The notes under the pieces: generated by a model
Databases searched by the model: none
The model's input: the letters and a program-made list of their open reading frames with translations, nothing else
Told to the model about the DNA's origin: nothing
Part shown: positions 7,025 through 15,986 of the stretch, piece after piece
How the letters are laid out: each line of letters starts with the position of its first letter
How positions within the stretch are numbered: position 1 is the stretch's first letter
Made by a program: the position numbers and the translations under genes
NCBI GenBank assembly: GCA_965206015.1
Contig: CBDBIW010000011.1
Span: 1 to 22,082, forward strand
DNA length: 22,082 bases
Source of the DNA: JAJCYL01 sp965206015
GTDB taxonomy: Bacteria; Bacteroidota; Bacteroidia; Cytophagales; Cyclobacteriaceae
Reading direction: 5' to 3'

Positions 7025-7055
7025 GTTCACGAACTTTATCTTTTCGCTATAAATA
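7025..7055 (+). promoter_or_regulatory. Shared promoter motif, instance 2
   Basis: GTTCACGAAC (7025-7034), nine bases, TCGCTATAAATA (7044-7055). The whole stretch from 7021 to 7051 is identical to 18797-18827. The TATA box lies about 27 bases before the ATG at 7079, which fits a nearly leaderless transcript. Confidence 0.75.
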
Positions 7056-7078
7056 GGGGTTTACATGCCTGATTTCCA

Positions 7079-7924
7079 ATGACGAAAAATAACAAAATAA
7101 TGACTTTAAGAAACGCAAAGACTATTTTGTTTGCAGGAATAATTGGTATGATGATTCTGCCATTTAGTACGATTGATTTTGCAGATGCTCAGAATGTCCC
7201 AGGAGAGGAAGATTTTACAGATGAGATTGGACCAGTTGGAAAAGTAAATGAAATACATCCTAGATCATGGGCAAATACTACAGAAATGATAGAAAACCAT
7301 GAAAACTATGTGCGATTTATGACACACGAAATGCAGGATAACTTCTTTAACAATGAACAAAAAGAAGCCAGTATTATTGCATATAATATTGAGACAGAGA
7401 TCGGTAAAGATGTTAACGCATATGAACTTGTTTCATTAAATGCAAAACTGCAAATCATAAATGATACATACAATCCAACAGAATCTGAACGAAAACTACA
7501 TGAATGGATATTTGTATTGTATGATCTTCCAGAAAAAAAATCAGAAATTAAACAAAGAATAGTGTTCATAACAAACAACGCTGATTCAAAAACTGTAAAT
7601 GAATTGATATCGGCCATAAACAGATTAATCAATATTGGCGCAGTTACTTATGAAATATCAGATATGGATCCTGATTACTGGTTTGGACTTGGTGCAAAAG
7701 CCACCTGTGAACATGATCCAAACTGCGATATGTCAATATTACAAGGATTTAATGAATGGGAGGAACCTCAATTAGTTCCCGTAACAAACTATGGGTTTCA
7801 TTGGGGATATATTTCAGTCGATTATAGATCATGCCAAGGAGATATGGATCAATGTAGAAAATCTCATCACCAATCTGGTACAGGTATTATCTCTGAAAAT
7901 TTTAATAGTCCTGAACATGTAATT
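7079..7924 (+). pseudogene. Secreted protein, first 282 codons, split by IS5-like element
   Basis: A signal peptide spans residues about 10-38 (hydrophobic stretch TILFAGIIGMMILPF, likely cut after FADA). The mature part begins acidic and carries GPVGKVNEIH at 51-60, a motif shared with the protease at 15931. The rest has no recognised domain; it has cysteines at CEHDPNC and SCQGDMDQC and several aromatic residues. The present frame runs four codons into the IS and stops at 7939. Removing 7925-10116 and one copy of ATGTAATT joins EHVI to SRNIHLYMSASG (10125 onward) in frame and gives a 352-aa secreted protein. Function is unknown; it is probably a surface or extracellular protein. It lies under shared promoter instance 2. 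Confidence 0.8.
7917..7924. repeat. 8-bp target duplication, left copy
   Basis: ATGTAATT directly left of the IS5-like element, repeated exactly at 10117-10124. Confidence 0.85.
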
Positions 7925-8095
7925 GAGACATGGGCATAACTAATTCTAATTTTTGAGTCAATTCTCAAATTATTCAAATAGAAAAAGCTAAGGATCTTAT
8001 CATGTTTTGTTCATTGTAATGTCAAAACAAATGAAAATCCCTAGGGCAAGATTCTATCGGAATCATTTCTTATTGGTATGTTACATTTGGTGGGA

Positions 8096-8715
8096 ATGTT
8101 GTCTTTGTATGAGGAGATACTGAAAACCCGGTAGACCGTACGTATACTCTACAATTCTGATGGTGTACAACTGTCCATCATAAAGTCATGGATGAGAATT
8201 CCAAGCAACAATACATTACATTATTTCCTTTCGACTAAAGGTATCAATGATAAATTGCTCAAGGTTTGCAGACTAACTCAAATTCCAAACAGAAGAACCA
8301 TTGACAGGAGATTCCAAGTTCTGCCAATTGGTGATATAATCAGCAATATGGGAAGTCTGTTTGTATCAGAGAAACTAGTCGATGACATATCTGCATCAGT
8401 GGATAGTTCCATGCTAAAAGCAGATGGTCCAGTATGGCACAAGTCAGATATGAAAAAGAATAGAATTCCAATCTCAGGAATTGACACAGATGCAAAATGG
8501 GGTTTTTCAAAATCAAAGGGTTGGGTATTTGGGTACAAACTGCATATGAGTTGTAGTGCTGGCAAACTGGTTGTCCCACTATCTGCTGATGTCTCAACTG
8601 CAAATGTTTCTGATGGTAAAATGTATTATACAATAGTTGAATCGCTTTCAGGACTGGTTGGGAATATTTTATGTGATGTGCCATATGATGATAAATCATT
8701 ATATCAGTTTGTTAT
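8096..8715 (+). pseudogene. IS5-like transposase, 5' part, with amber codon
   Basis: The frame can be followed from ATG 8096 (MLSLYEEILKTR) through a TAG at 8132-8134 to the codons before copy C. The first downstream ATG giving a long open stretch is 8192. The protein shows the first catalytic aspartate in SVDSSML, a typical IS5 stretch AKWGFSKSKGWVFGYKLHM, and the second aspartate in CDVPYDD. A GGTGGG lies just before ATG 8096. The stop codon plus the nested IS mean this copy is dead. Confidence 0.75.
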
Positions 8716-9741
8716 GGGTGTGTCCTAAAAGTAGACAAATATAACAATTTTATTCAATTCTGTAACATATTGATCGCATGGAATCACAACAACTATGCAA
8801 AACAAATCAAAAAGAGACTGGCAAGTATATGGCACATATCGCAAGGATGAGGAGATTCTATTCTTGGAGAAAGTAAAGAAGACAGTTTGGAGTATGGATA
8901 CACCATGGGAACCAAAGACAGGCGGGCGTCCTGCATTTCCAACAAAAGCAAAGATAATGTGTGCAATGCTAAAGGTAAAGTTTGGATTGGATTATCGTTC
9001 CATGGAGTCCCACTTGAGATCAAGGCCGGATCTGTTGGAAATAATGGAGCTCAAAAAAGCACCAAGCAAGACTGTCATTAATGACAGTCTAAAAAGAATT
9101 CCAATGCCTTATTTGAAAAAGGTAAACGCAAAACTCACAGAACCAATCAAAAAAAAGACATAGCTCCTGACAGTTCAGGATTTGGTACCAAAAGATGTGA
9201 GGCTTGGTTTGACATCAAGACAAACACGCACAAATCCAAGAAATTATATCTAAAACTGCACATCCTAATTGCAATACAGTCCATGGCAATAGTATCTTTT
9301 GACATTACTAAAGGAACTCGTGGTGATGCACCAATTCTCAAAAAACTAATCAAAGACATTCCAAAGGGAATTGGTGATTTTTGTGCAGATCCTGCATATT
9401 TGTCACGAGACATTTGCAATATGGTAGCTACTCTGCAAAAGATACCATACATCAAACCAAAGAAGAACACAGTTAGAAATCCCAAAGGCTCTGCATCATG
9501 GAAAAAAATGATAACATTATTCCAGGACAATCAAGATGAATTTGACAGACATTATCACAAGAGGTCACTTGTTGAATCAGTATTTGCAGTACTCAAAAGA
9601 ATCTTTGGAAATAGCTTGTCATCAAAAAACAAGTTGGTTCAAAGAAAAGAGTTGGCGTTGCGTGTAATTTGTTACAACATACGAGTTGTTAATTTGATGG
9701 GGGTTACAAAACATGTTAGAGGATAGTTTTAGGACACACCC
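8716..9741 (+). mobile_element. Insertion sequence copy C (1026 bp), nested
   Basis: It has the same ends and length as copy A, inserted in the IS5-like transposase gene. The flanks TTGTTAT and CAGTTTAG show no duplication. A direct join of the flanks is out of frame, so a base may have been lost or the host transposase was already broken. Confidence 0.95.
8795..9726 (+). CDS. IS transposase, two frames joined by -1 frameshift (copy C)
   Basis: Frame 1 is 8795-9163 and frame 2 ends at 9726. The A8 slip site is at 9149-9156, with the same hairpin after it. The protein is identical in sequence to copy A, including the D126, D199 and E261 set of the fused product. It is the only one of the four copies that lies inside another insertion sequence. 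Confidence 0.88.
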
Positions 9742-10062
9742 CAGTTTAGTGATGAGAGACATTTGAGATTGATTTGTCCTATCAAAATATATCCATCAAC
9801 ACCGCCAGAGCGAATCAAACTTGCAGATTTTTATAATTCTGTACAAGGTCAAGAGTTGTACTCACAAAGAAAAGTCTCAATTGAACCTTTATTTGAAATA
9901 TTCAAAGATACGTTCAACATTAGAACTGTACATGTGAAAGGATTTGACAACGTGAAATCATTTGTATTGGTTTGTGTGTTGGTGTATCAACTTGTAGTAT
10001 ATTACAACTGTATAATTGGAGCAGAAAATCCAAGAACTGTAAAGAGAATGCTTTGCTGTTAG
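9742..10062 (+). pseudogene. IS5-like transposase, 3' part
   Basis: This continues the transposase after copy C. It reads QFSDERHLRLICPI, then the STPPERIKLADFYNS and YSQRKVSIEPLFE motifs, the last carrying the catalytic glutamate. It ends with CVLVYQLVVYYN and a stop at 10062. A TTG at 9763 could start a fragment, but such a product would lack both catalytic aspartates. Confidence 0.8.
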
Positions 10063-10116
10063 AGAATTTAGAATGAAATTAGATTTTATTTTTGTAAATC
10101 ATTATGCCCAAGTCTC

Positions 10117-10124
10117 ATGTAATT
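10117..10124. repeat. 8-bp target duplication, right copy
   Basis: ATGTAATT, exact repeat of 7917-7924 at the right end of the IS5-like element. Confidence 0.85.
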
Positions 10125-10337
10125 AGTAGAAATATTCACTTGTACATGAGTGCATCTGGAATGTCCGACTCAATTGCAGTTGTAACTGGCCAAGTAATAG
10201 AACCATTAGAAGGAAATCCACTTACTGGTTATGATACAGATGGCTATGTTATAAAACAGGGATATGTTTCTAATCCAAATGCACGCGCCGCAACATATAT
10301 CGAGGTAGGTTTTACAAGTTATGCTTACACTCATTAA
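10125..10337 (+). pseudogene. Secreted protein, last 70 codons (3' part of the 7079 gene)
   Basis: The frame open from ATG 10104 begins inside the IS end; its true host part starts at 10125. It reads SRNIHLYMSASGMSDS, then VVTGQVIEPLEGNPLTGYDTDGY, and ends FTSYAYTH. The composition (Y, G, T, S) suggests a beta-rich C-terminal region. It has no signal of its own and is the tail of the protein started at 7079. Confidence 0.8.
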
Positions 10338-10402
10338 TTTTTTTATTAAAATGAGATTTATACTAGACACTGAAAAATATACTGTCAACTTATCCTAAAA
10401 TC

Positions 10403-11373
10403 GGCCTTGTAGAAACCATCTGATTTTAACCCAATTGTGATACATTCTAGCTAATTTAGATCCATTAGGATTGTATTTGCAGATTACAGTATGGTCTCAT
10501 CATACGTCAAAATGTGCAAAACACTACTCAATATAATCACCAGATGCAGAATTCCTAGGTTCTTACATCCAAAATCAAATCATATCTATTCTGTTTGGAC
10601 ACATCTCATACTCTTGGCAATACGACAGTACGAATCAAAGAGTTATAGAAGATTTACAGAATTTTTAGAAGAATGTGTAGGAATTCAGGAATATCTTGGT
10701 TTGTCTACCATTCCACATTACACCACACTACAAAAGGCAGCTGCAAGACTGGAAGGAAATCTGTTACATAAAATGTTGCAGGAATTCATTTTGTACAAAA
10801 AAGTCAGACTGGTTCTAGCTGGAATTGATGGTAGCGGATTCAGTTACAGTACAGCATCATACTATTATACAAAAAGAGTACAGTTACGCAGGAATTTCCT
10901 AAAAGTTGTTGTTTGTGCTGACATGAATACACAGCTTGTTTGCTGTGTCATGACACACCACAACATGCAACATGATAATCCTGATTTTCTGCCATTGTTG
11001 TACAAAACCAACAATATTGTTCCAGTTGATATTGTGTTAGGTGACATGGGTTTTGATGATGAGAATAACCATGTTGGTGCAGAACAGATCAACACAGCTG
11101 CAATGATTCCAACTCGATATAGAACAGTTCCAATTTACAGAACCAGTGGAATTCACAGAAAGGAGATGAAGAGGAACTTTCCTGTACAATTGTACCATCA
11201 GAGAAACAAATCTGAAACAATCTTTTTTGTGATCAAACAGATAATGTCAGGAGATGTCACATCAAGAAATGTTACAACTCAGGACAATGAGATGTTGTAC
11301 AGGTTAATTGCATACAATGCTTACAGGATTAGAAAATTAGATTTTGTTATTTTATTATGGTTTCTACAAGGCC
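10403..11373 (+). mobile_element. Insertion sequence, 971 bp, copy 2
   Basis: It has the same 17-bp perfect terminal repeats as copy 1, in plus orientation. Flanks TCCTAAAATC and ATTTACACC are unrelated, so no target duplication remains. One side has probably been rearranged after insertion. Confidence 0.93.
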
Positions 11374-11393
11374 ATTTACACCAAATAAAATAA
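10491..11393 (+). CDS. IS transposase of the 971-bp element, copy 2
   Basis: The 300-aa protein is identical to copy 1 up to WFLQG. It then continues six residues into flanking DNA (HLHQIK) before a TAA at 11391-11393, because the element has no stop of its own. D113, D185 and E242 are all present, so it should be active if the variable tail is tolerated. Confidence 0.88.
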   Translation: MVSSYVKMCKTLLNIITRCRIPRFLHPKSNHIYSVWTHLILLAIRQYESKSYRRFTEFLEECVGIQEYLGLSTIPHYTTLQKAAARLEGNLLHKMLQEFILYKKVRLVLAGIDGSGFSYSTASYYYTKRVQLRRNFLKVVVCADMNTQLVCCVMTHHNMQHDNPDFLPLLYKTNNIVPVDIVLGDMGFDDENNHVGAEQINTAAMIPTRYRTVPIYRTSGIHRKEMKRNFPVQLYHQRNKSETIFFVIKQIMSGDVTSRNVTTQDNEMLYRLIAYNAYRIRKLDFVILLWFLQGHLHQIK

Positions 11394-11414
11394 ATATTGT
11401 CATTTTTGATCTAG

Positions 11415-12445
11415 TTCTATTATCCTCAAATTAGTTCACCCCATTATTTCCAGACTAAAGTCAAGATACGTTTGGAAAAGAGGAAAGAATCACAAGATTA
11501 TGCAAAAGTTAGATCCAATCCAGATATCCTGGATAATCAAGTCAAAAGAGGACGGTGCCAAGAACGCAGACGTTGCCTCATCCATGAAGATATCTGTTCG
11601 GTGGGTGCAGAAACTCTACTCACGGTATCGCCGTACTGGTGCAGTTCCGATTCTAGGCAAGCCTGGAAGGCCAAAGGGAATAATCACAGAGCAGATGGTA
11701 CAAACTGTCCAGTCTACATTTGAAAAGTTCAGGTGTTCTGCAGTATTCTTGGAGAAAATAATTGATACTACTGGAACACACATACCTCACAATACCATAC
11801 ACAAAATTATGAGAGATGAAGGGTTGGCAGAAGCTCAGCCAAAGAAGAGGAGAAGACGAAAGTGGGTTAGATACGAGAGGACATATTCAAACTCCATGTG
11901 GCATACTGACTGGAAGAAGCTAGATGATGGCAGATGGTTTCTGTGTTACCAGGATGACGCATCAAGATTTATCGTTTCTCATGGAGTGTTTGCAGAGGCA
12001 ACAGCAGATAACGCACTTGTAGTATTACATGAGGCAATTGCAAAGCACGGTAGGCCTGCATCAATTCTAACTGATCATGGCTCCCAGTTTTATGCAAACC
12101 AATCAGAATACAAGAGAAAAGGAGCATCCCAGTTTGAGCAAGAACTGGTTAGACTTGGAATAAAACACATCATGGCAAGAGTGAATCATCCACAGACAAA
12201 TGGAAAGTTAGAAAGATTTCACGGCGAGATTCAGAGAAAGCAGAAATGGTTTGGCACCATTGATGATCTGGTCCACTGGTACAATCACATAAAGCCACAC
12301 ATGTCACTTGACTGGGATAATCTTGAGACCCCTGCAAAGGCATATGCAAGAAAGATGCCAGAGAAGGGAACAAGAGTTATTGATGAGCAGACAGGAGAAG
12401 AATACGATGTCAAATAAGGGACGAACTGATTTTGGGATACAACAA
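11415..12445 (+). mobile_element. IS481-like element 2, intact copy
   Basis: The right end (ending CAACAA at 12445) is defined because it diverges from the second copy (15987) exactly there. The left end is set by similarity of TATCCTCAAATTAGTTCAC (11421-11439) to the inverted right end, TATCCCAAAATCAGTTCG. The left limit is accurate to a few bases. No clear target duplication. The right end cuts the transposase remnant at 12446. Confidence 0.75.
11500..12417 (+). CDS. rve-type (IS481-like) transposase, element 2
   Basis: The 305-aa protein is related to element 1 along its length. It has an N-terminal helix-turn-helix (SSMKISVRWVQKLYSRYR), the basic PGRPKG stretch, and the rve core with D137 (WHTDWKK), D192 (LTDHGSQF) and E238 (NGKLERFHGEI). 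The C-terminal tail is short. Start ATG 11500 gives MQKLDPIQIS. The gene is intact and apparently functional. Confidence 0.9.
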   Translation: MQKLDPIQISWIIKSKEDGAKNADVASSMKISVRWVQKLYSRYRRTGAVPILGKPGRPKGIITEQMVQTVQSTFEKFRCSAVFLEKIIDTTGTHIPHNTIHKIMRDEGLAEAQPKKRRRRKWVRYERTYSNSMWHTDWKKLDDGRWFLCYQDDASRFIVSHGVFAEATADNALVVLHEAIAKHGRPASILTDHGSQFYANQSEYKRKGASQFEQELVRLGIKHIMARVNHPQTNGKLERFHGEIQRKQKWFGTIDDLVHWYNHIKPHMSLDWDNLETPAKAYARKMPEKGTRVIDEQTGEEYDVK

Positions 12446-13239
12446 CATTTTCTGTACACCAACATATTGTACTGCTAGTCCTTTAGACAGTACGAGTCAA
12501 AAAGTTATGAGAGTATGGTTGAATGGTTGGAAGTGGCAACAGAGATTGTTCTACAACTGCATCTGCAAACAATTCCACATTTTACGACACTGCAAAAGGC
12601 AGCAGCTAGACTGAGTGACATCTTGCTACATGTTGCAATAGGACGATTTATTGGAATCGTATCTCCAGGTAAGATATTTGCAGGAGTTGATGCAACTGGA
12701 TTTGAAAACAGACATGCAACTCCCTACTATTCCTACAGATGCAATCTCAGGCATGCATTTACCAAAATGTCCGCAGGATCGGATATGAAATCACAGTTGA
12801 TTTGTGCTGTTGTGATACAGCACCGTTCCTATATCTCATGACATCAAACATTTTCCAAAACTATTCTCACAAATGCTTGATGTGATTCCAATGAATGTTG
12901 TGGTGCTAGACAAAGGATATGATTCAGAATCAATACACAAAATGATTCGAGATGAAAATGTTCTATCAATAATTCCTGTAAGAAACAAAGATTGTCTGAT
13001 TAGCAGAACAAAAGGAAGATACAGAAAATTAATGAGAAGGAAATTTGATGAATCATTGTACCATGAGAGAAACAAAACTGAGACGATATTTTCAGTAATT
13101 AAGAGAAGGTTTGACTCTGAAATCAAATCATACAATGATACAATGAAAACAAAAGAGTTTGTTGTATCGTGTGTTGGCTTACAACTGTCATAGAATGTGT
13201 TTAATTTCTTTAGTTTATGTGATGATTTCTAGGAAGCCC
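12446..13239 (+). pseudogene. Decayed relative of the 971-bp IS and its transposase
   Basis: The frame reads RQYESKSYE, then QTIPHFTTLQKAAARL and FAGVDATGF, clearly related to the 971-bp IS transposase but diverged. A frameshift near 12825-12836 is followed by HDIKHFPKLF, VVLDKGYDSESIH and ERNKTETIFSVIKRRF to 13193. The N-terminus is missing, cut by element 2. The end at 13224-13239 (GATTTCTAGGAAGCCC) still resembles the terminal repeat GGTTTCTACAAGGCC. It is an older member of the same IS lineage. Confidence 0.8.
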
Positions 13240-13264
13240 ATAATTATTTGTTATTTAGTATTTT

Positions 13265-14053
13265 TTACGTACTGCCAATTTTTAGTGAAAAATAACATTC
13301 ATCACTATTCATTGTTACAATAGCACCATTACAATTCTTAGGAAATTCTTGATAATCATATTCAAATATATTATTTATTGCAATAAAACTATGCAGTACT
13401 TCAAAATTAAATCTATATTCATATTCATCAGAGAAAAAACGACCTTCACCCCAATAGGAAGGAGGTGCAACATCATTAGTAACTTGTCCATTATCCATTA
13501 GAGATAGGGTATCGGGGATACCATCATAAAAATGAATTAACCTGTGATCTGATAATCTAAGGTACCAAATATCCGAATTTTTATAATCATTAGTTTTAGC
13601 ATAGTCAGGTAAGAAATCACAAAAACGATATGAAAAATGACTAAATTCATTTATCAATTCCTTTTTTCCATTTGTGTATAAACTATAAACAGAAGACATT
13701 TTGAATAAATCCATACAATCTTGCGGATTTGTTGGTATATCAAATTCAAGTAAACATGTAGATGAATTAATTATATGAATACATATGACATCACCATCTC
13801 TTGAAATAGAACAATTAGAGTCCGTATTAAGAAGATCAATAAATTTTACACTGCACTCTTTTGTAAGGTTTACACCATTAGAAGCAAATCCCCTCTCTGT
13901 TAATTTTTTAATTGAATCATCATATACATAAATTATCTGATTATTTTGTTTCTTCATTACAGAATAATCTTCAAATTTATAAGCATACACTTCGGTACTT
14001 GTAAAACCCATAACTAAAATGCATACAGGAATTACCAAAAGAGATAATTTCAT
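13265..14053 (-). CDS. Secreted cysteine-rich protein of unknown function
   Basis: A signal peptide spans residues 1-24 (MKLSLLVIPVCILVMGF, likely cut after VYA). The mature part of about 238 aa has eight cysteines, enough for four disulfides (KECSVKF, SNCSIS, VICIH, STCLLEF, QDCMDLF, RFCDF, KNCNG, DECYF). No known domain is recognised. Its ATG lies six bases after the stop codon of the protease gene, so it is translated from the same message. It could be a partner, inhibitor or substrate of the protease; this is inference from position only. IS remnants lie just beyond its 3' end. Confidence 0.72.
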   Translation of the reverse strand: MKLSLLVIPVCILVMGFTSTEVYAYKFEDYSVMKKQNNQIIYVYDDSIKKLTERGFASNGVNLTKECSVKFIDLLNTDSNCSISRDGDVICIHIINSSTCLLEFDIPTNPQDCMDLFKMSSVYSLYTNGKKELINEFSHFSYRFCDFLPDYAKTNDYKNSDIWYLRLSDHRLIHFYDGIPDTLSLMDNGQVTNDVAPPSYWGEGRFFSDEYEYRFNFEVLHSFIAINNIFEYDYQEFPKNCNGAIVTMNSDECYFSLKIGST

Positions 14054-14059
14054 GGAACA

Positions 14060-15931
14060 TCATCGAAGTTGTAATGCCGTTTTTGTATTTTCCCAAGATG
14101 AAAAGATCTTATATGGTGTATCGTCAGGATTACATTGATTAGAATTTGGTGTTAAATCAACGGTAAAAGACCTATCATCAGCATAATTAGTAAATTCACA
14201 AATATATCCCATGTGAACACCAACTAGATGATTAACACCATTAATGGTTGTGATAATAGGAGCTCCACTATCACCACCTGTACTGTCATAATTTGATATA
14301 GATGTGTTAGTTAATGTAAGATCAGAATAACGCATTGTAGTTGCATTTGTTACTGTAACTGAGCCTTGACTGTTAGTATTAATGCCAAATATTTCAACTT
14401 TCAAATTTGGTATTAGAATATTTGTTGAATTAGTTATTACATCAATAATTGTTCCATTTAATTTTTTTATTTGATTTGTAGAAACAATAAAGTTATCATA
14501 TTTAGTTATTGGTTGAAAAGATACATCAGTTTGATTTTCAAATACGATTTGAGGGTTTGTAGAATTTACTCGAATAAGATCAGATCCTACATAAATGCCT
14601 TCCATACTTGCTCCAGATTTTACTTGAAGTTGATGTCCAGCAGTTACAAATCCTATATCACCATTAGTTTTAGTAGCACCTATGGTTATTGTACCGTTAG
14701 CAATATTAGGATCAGGACTTGTTGATGCAATTTGTCTCAACTGCACCAAATCACCACCATAAAACTCTCTAACTGTAGGTACTATAGTTGTACTAATTAC
14801 CTTAACATCATCAATACCCACATCCTCACTTGATGAGCTCATATGTGCTGTATATCGCAAAGAAAATGCAGTAGAGTTGTATTGTGTAATGTCATAACTT
14901 TGTAGATGCCATTTATCATCGTCATCATTATTTTCAGGACTCCAACGGTCTAACTCCATCCAAGTTGTGCCATTTGTAGTCACCTCAACTGTAAGATATT
15001 CTGTATCATCTAAAGAACGGTCAATGTATCTGTAAAATGATAAAGTAGAGTTTGTAGAAGAGGATAAATCAACAGGATTAGCTAAGGTAATGGTACATAC
15101 AGTATCGCAGTTGTCAGCTTCTGCAACTATGTTTGTATTATTATGATTTGGTGGAAATGCTCCTTCATCAAAACGGTCTACCCTCCAATCAGTCTCACCT
15201 GATTCAGTCCACTTGTCTAATGTACCATCCTCAAAGTCATCATAAAATAAAACCACACTTGTAGAGTTTGTTGTTGTACCATTAGTTGGAATGGGTGTTG
15301 GAGTTGGTTCAGGTGTGGGTGGCTCGGGTGTTGGTTCTGGTGTAGTATCAGTTGGTGGTTGCCACATGTTATTACTATCTAGTGTGTAATGGTTTTGTGT
15401 TCCAAGATTAAATGCCAATGCCTCACATAGAGCATTATCAGTTGTAGATGAGCATCTAGAGTTGTACAGTGAAATCCAAGAATCAATGTTATTTTGATTT
15501 GATGGTTTTACATGACTTTCAGGGATAAATATTCCATATGATACCTTGATGTCAATATTATTATTTCCTAATAGTCCTGCAATGTCAGTTGCGTCATAGT
15601 TTAATCCTAGACTTAACAAAATAGGATCTAACATTACAACCAGCTCTTGATTTTCCTCATCAACGTATGTCATGGTAAATACAAACTCGTTTGCTCGAGT
15701 AAAATCATTGTGAGAATGGTCAATCATAATACCTGTAATGTCGCTGTGAGATTGTTCTAATTCATTAACAACACCAACAGGGCCTACCGTATCATCATCA
15801 GAAATAAATCCAGACAAGGTACTATTTGATATGGGATAATCATCATTGACACTCTGGGCAAAAGTATCGCTCATTGCTACAGGAATTAACAACAAAGTCA
15901 AAAATGGTATGACACATTTTGCATAATTCAT
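14060..15931 (-). CDS. Secreted trypsin-like serine protease with MAM/jelly-roll-like domain
   Basis: The 623-aa protein, in order: signal peptide 1-25 (ends DTFAQ); an acidic stretch with GPVGVVNE at 50-57; a region of about 130 aa with no assigned domain; a proline/threonine linker (about 196-217); a jelly-roll-like domain (about 226-380) starting FYDDFEDGTLDKW and ending EDVGIDDVKV, as in MAM or concanavalin-like modules; then a chymotrypsin-fold domain (about 390-610). Catalytic residues are H433 (FVTAGH), D469 (QTDVSF) and S555 (GGDSGAP). The triad spacing fits the S1 family of the streptogrisin/alpha-lytic type. Many N-x-S/T sites suggest glycosylation. It should act outside the cell on protein; the substrate is unknown. 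It is first in a two-gene operon. Confidence 0.82.
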   Translation of the reverse strand: MNYAKCVIPFLTLLLIPVAMSDTFAQSVNDDYPISNSTLSGFISDDDTVGPVGVVNELEQSHSDITGIMIDHSHNDFTRANEFVFTMTYVDEENQELVVMLDPILLSLGLNYDATDIAGLLGNNNIDIKVSYGIFIPESHVKPSNQNNIDSWISLYNSRCSSTTDNALCEALAFNLGTQNHYTLDSNNMWQPPTDTTPEPTPEPPTPEPTPTPIPTNGTTTNSTSVVLFYDDFEDGTLDKWTESGETDWRVDRFDEGAFPPNHNNTNIVAEADNCDTVCTITLANPVDLSSSTNSTLSFYRYIDRSLDDTEYLTVEVTTNGTTWMELDRWSPENNDDDDKWHLQSYDITQYNSTAFSLRYTAHMSSSSEDVGIDDVKVISTTIVPTVREFYGGDLVQLRQIASTSPDPNIANGTITIGATKTNGDIGFVTAGHQLQVKSGASMEGIYVGSDLIRVNSTNPQIVFENQTDVSFQPITKYDNFIVSTNQIKKLNGTIIDVITNSTNILIPNLKVEIFGINTNSQGSVTVTNATTMRYSDLTLTNTSISNYDSTGGDSGAPIITTINGVNHLVGVHMGYICEFTNYADDRSFTVDLTPNSNQCNPDDTPYKIFSSWENTKTALQLR

Positions 15932-15986
15932 ATGTTGAACAATTATAGAAATATTCCGATATAAAGATAATGATCAAAAGGCTTCC
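15932..15986 (-). promoter_or_regulatory. Promoter of the protease operon
   Basis: A TATA-like CTTTATATC (15966-15958, minus strand) lies about 30 bases before the ATG at 15931, which gives a leader of only a few bases. Element 2's partial copy begins at 15987, so the native upstream region is cut off about 20 bases beyond the TATA box. Confidence 0.5.

Larger units (their letters stand above)
7925..10116 (+). mobile_element. IS5-like element, 1166 bp without the nested IS copy C
   Basis: The left end GAGACATGGGCATAA and right end TTATGCCCAAGTCTC are inverse at 14 of 15 positions. ATGTAATT flanks it on both sides as an 8-bp target duplication. It interrupts the secreted protein gene that starts at 7079 and is itself interrupted by copy C at 8716-9741, so the order of events is gene, then this element, then copy C. 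Confidence 0.88.

Noticed and set aside
7946..7970. Hairpin TTTGAG-TCAATT-CTCAAA as terminator of the 7079 gene
   Set aside because: It lies inside the left end of the IS5-like element, beyond the true host sequence.
6018..11373. Inversion between the two 971-bp IS copies
   Set aside because: Copy 1 keeps matching 9-bp duplications on both sides, which an exchange with copy 2 would have separated.
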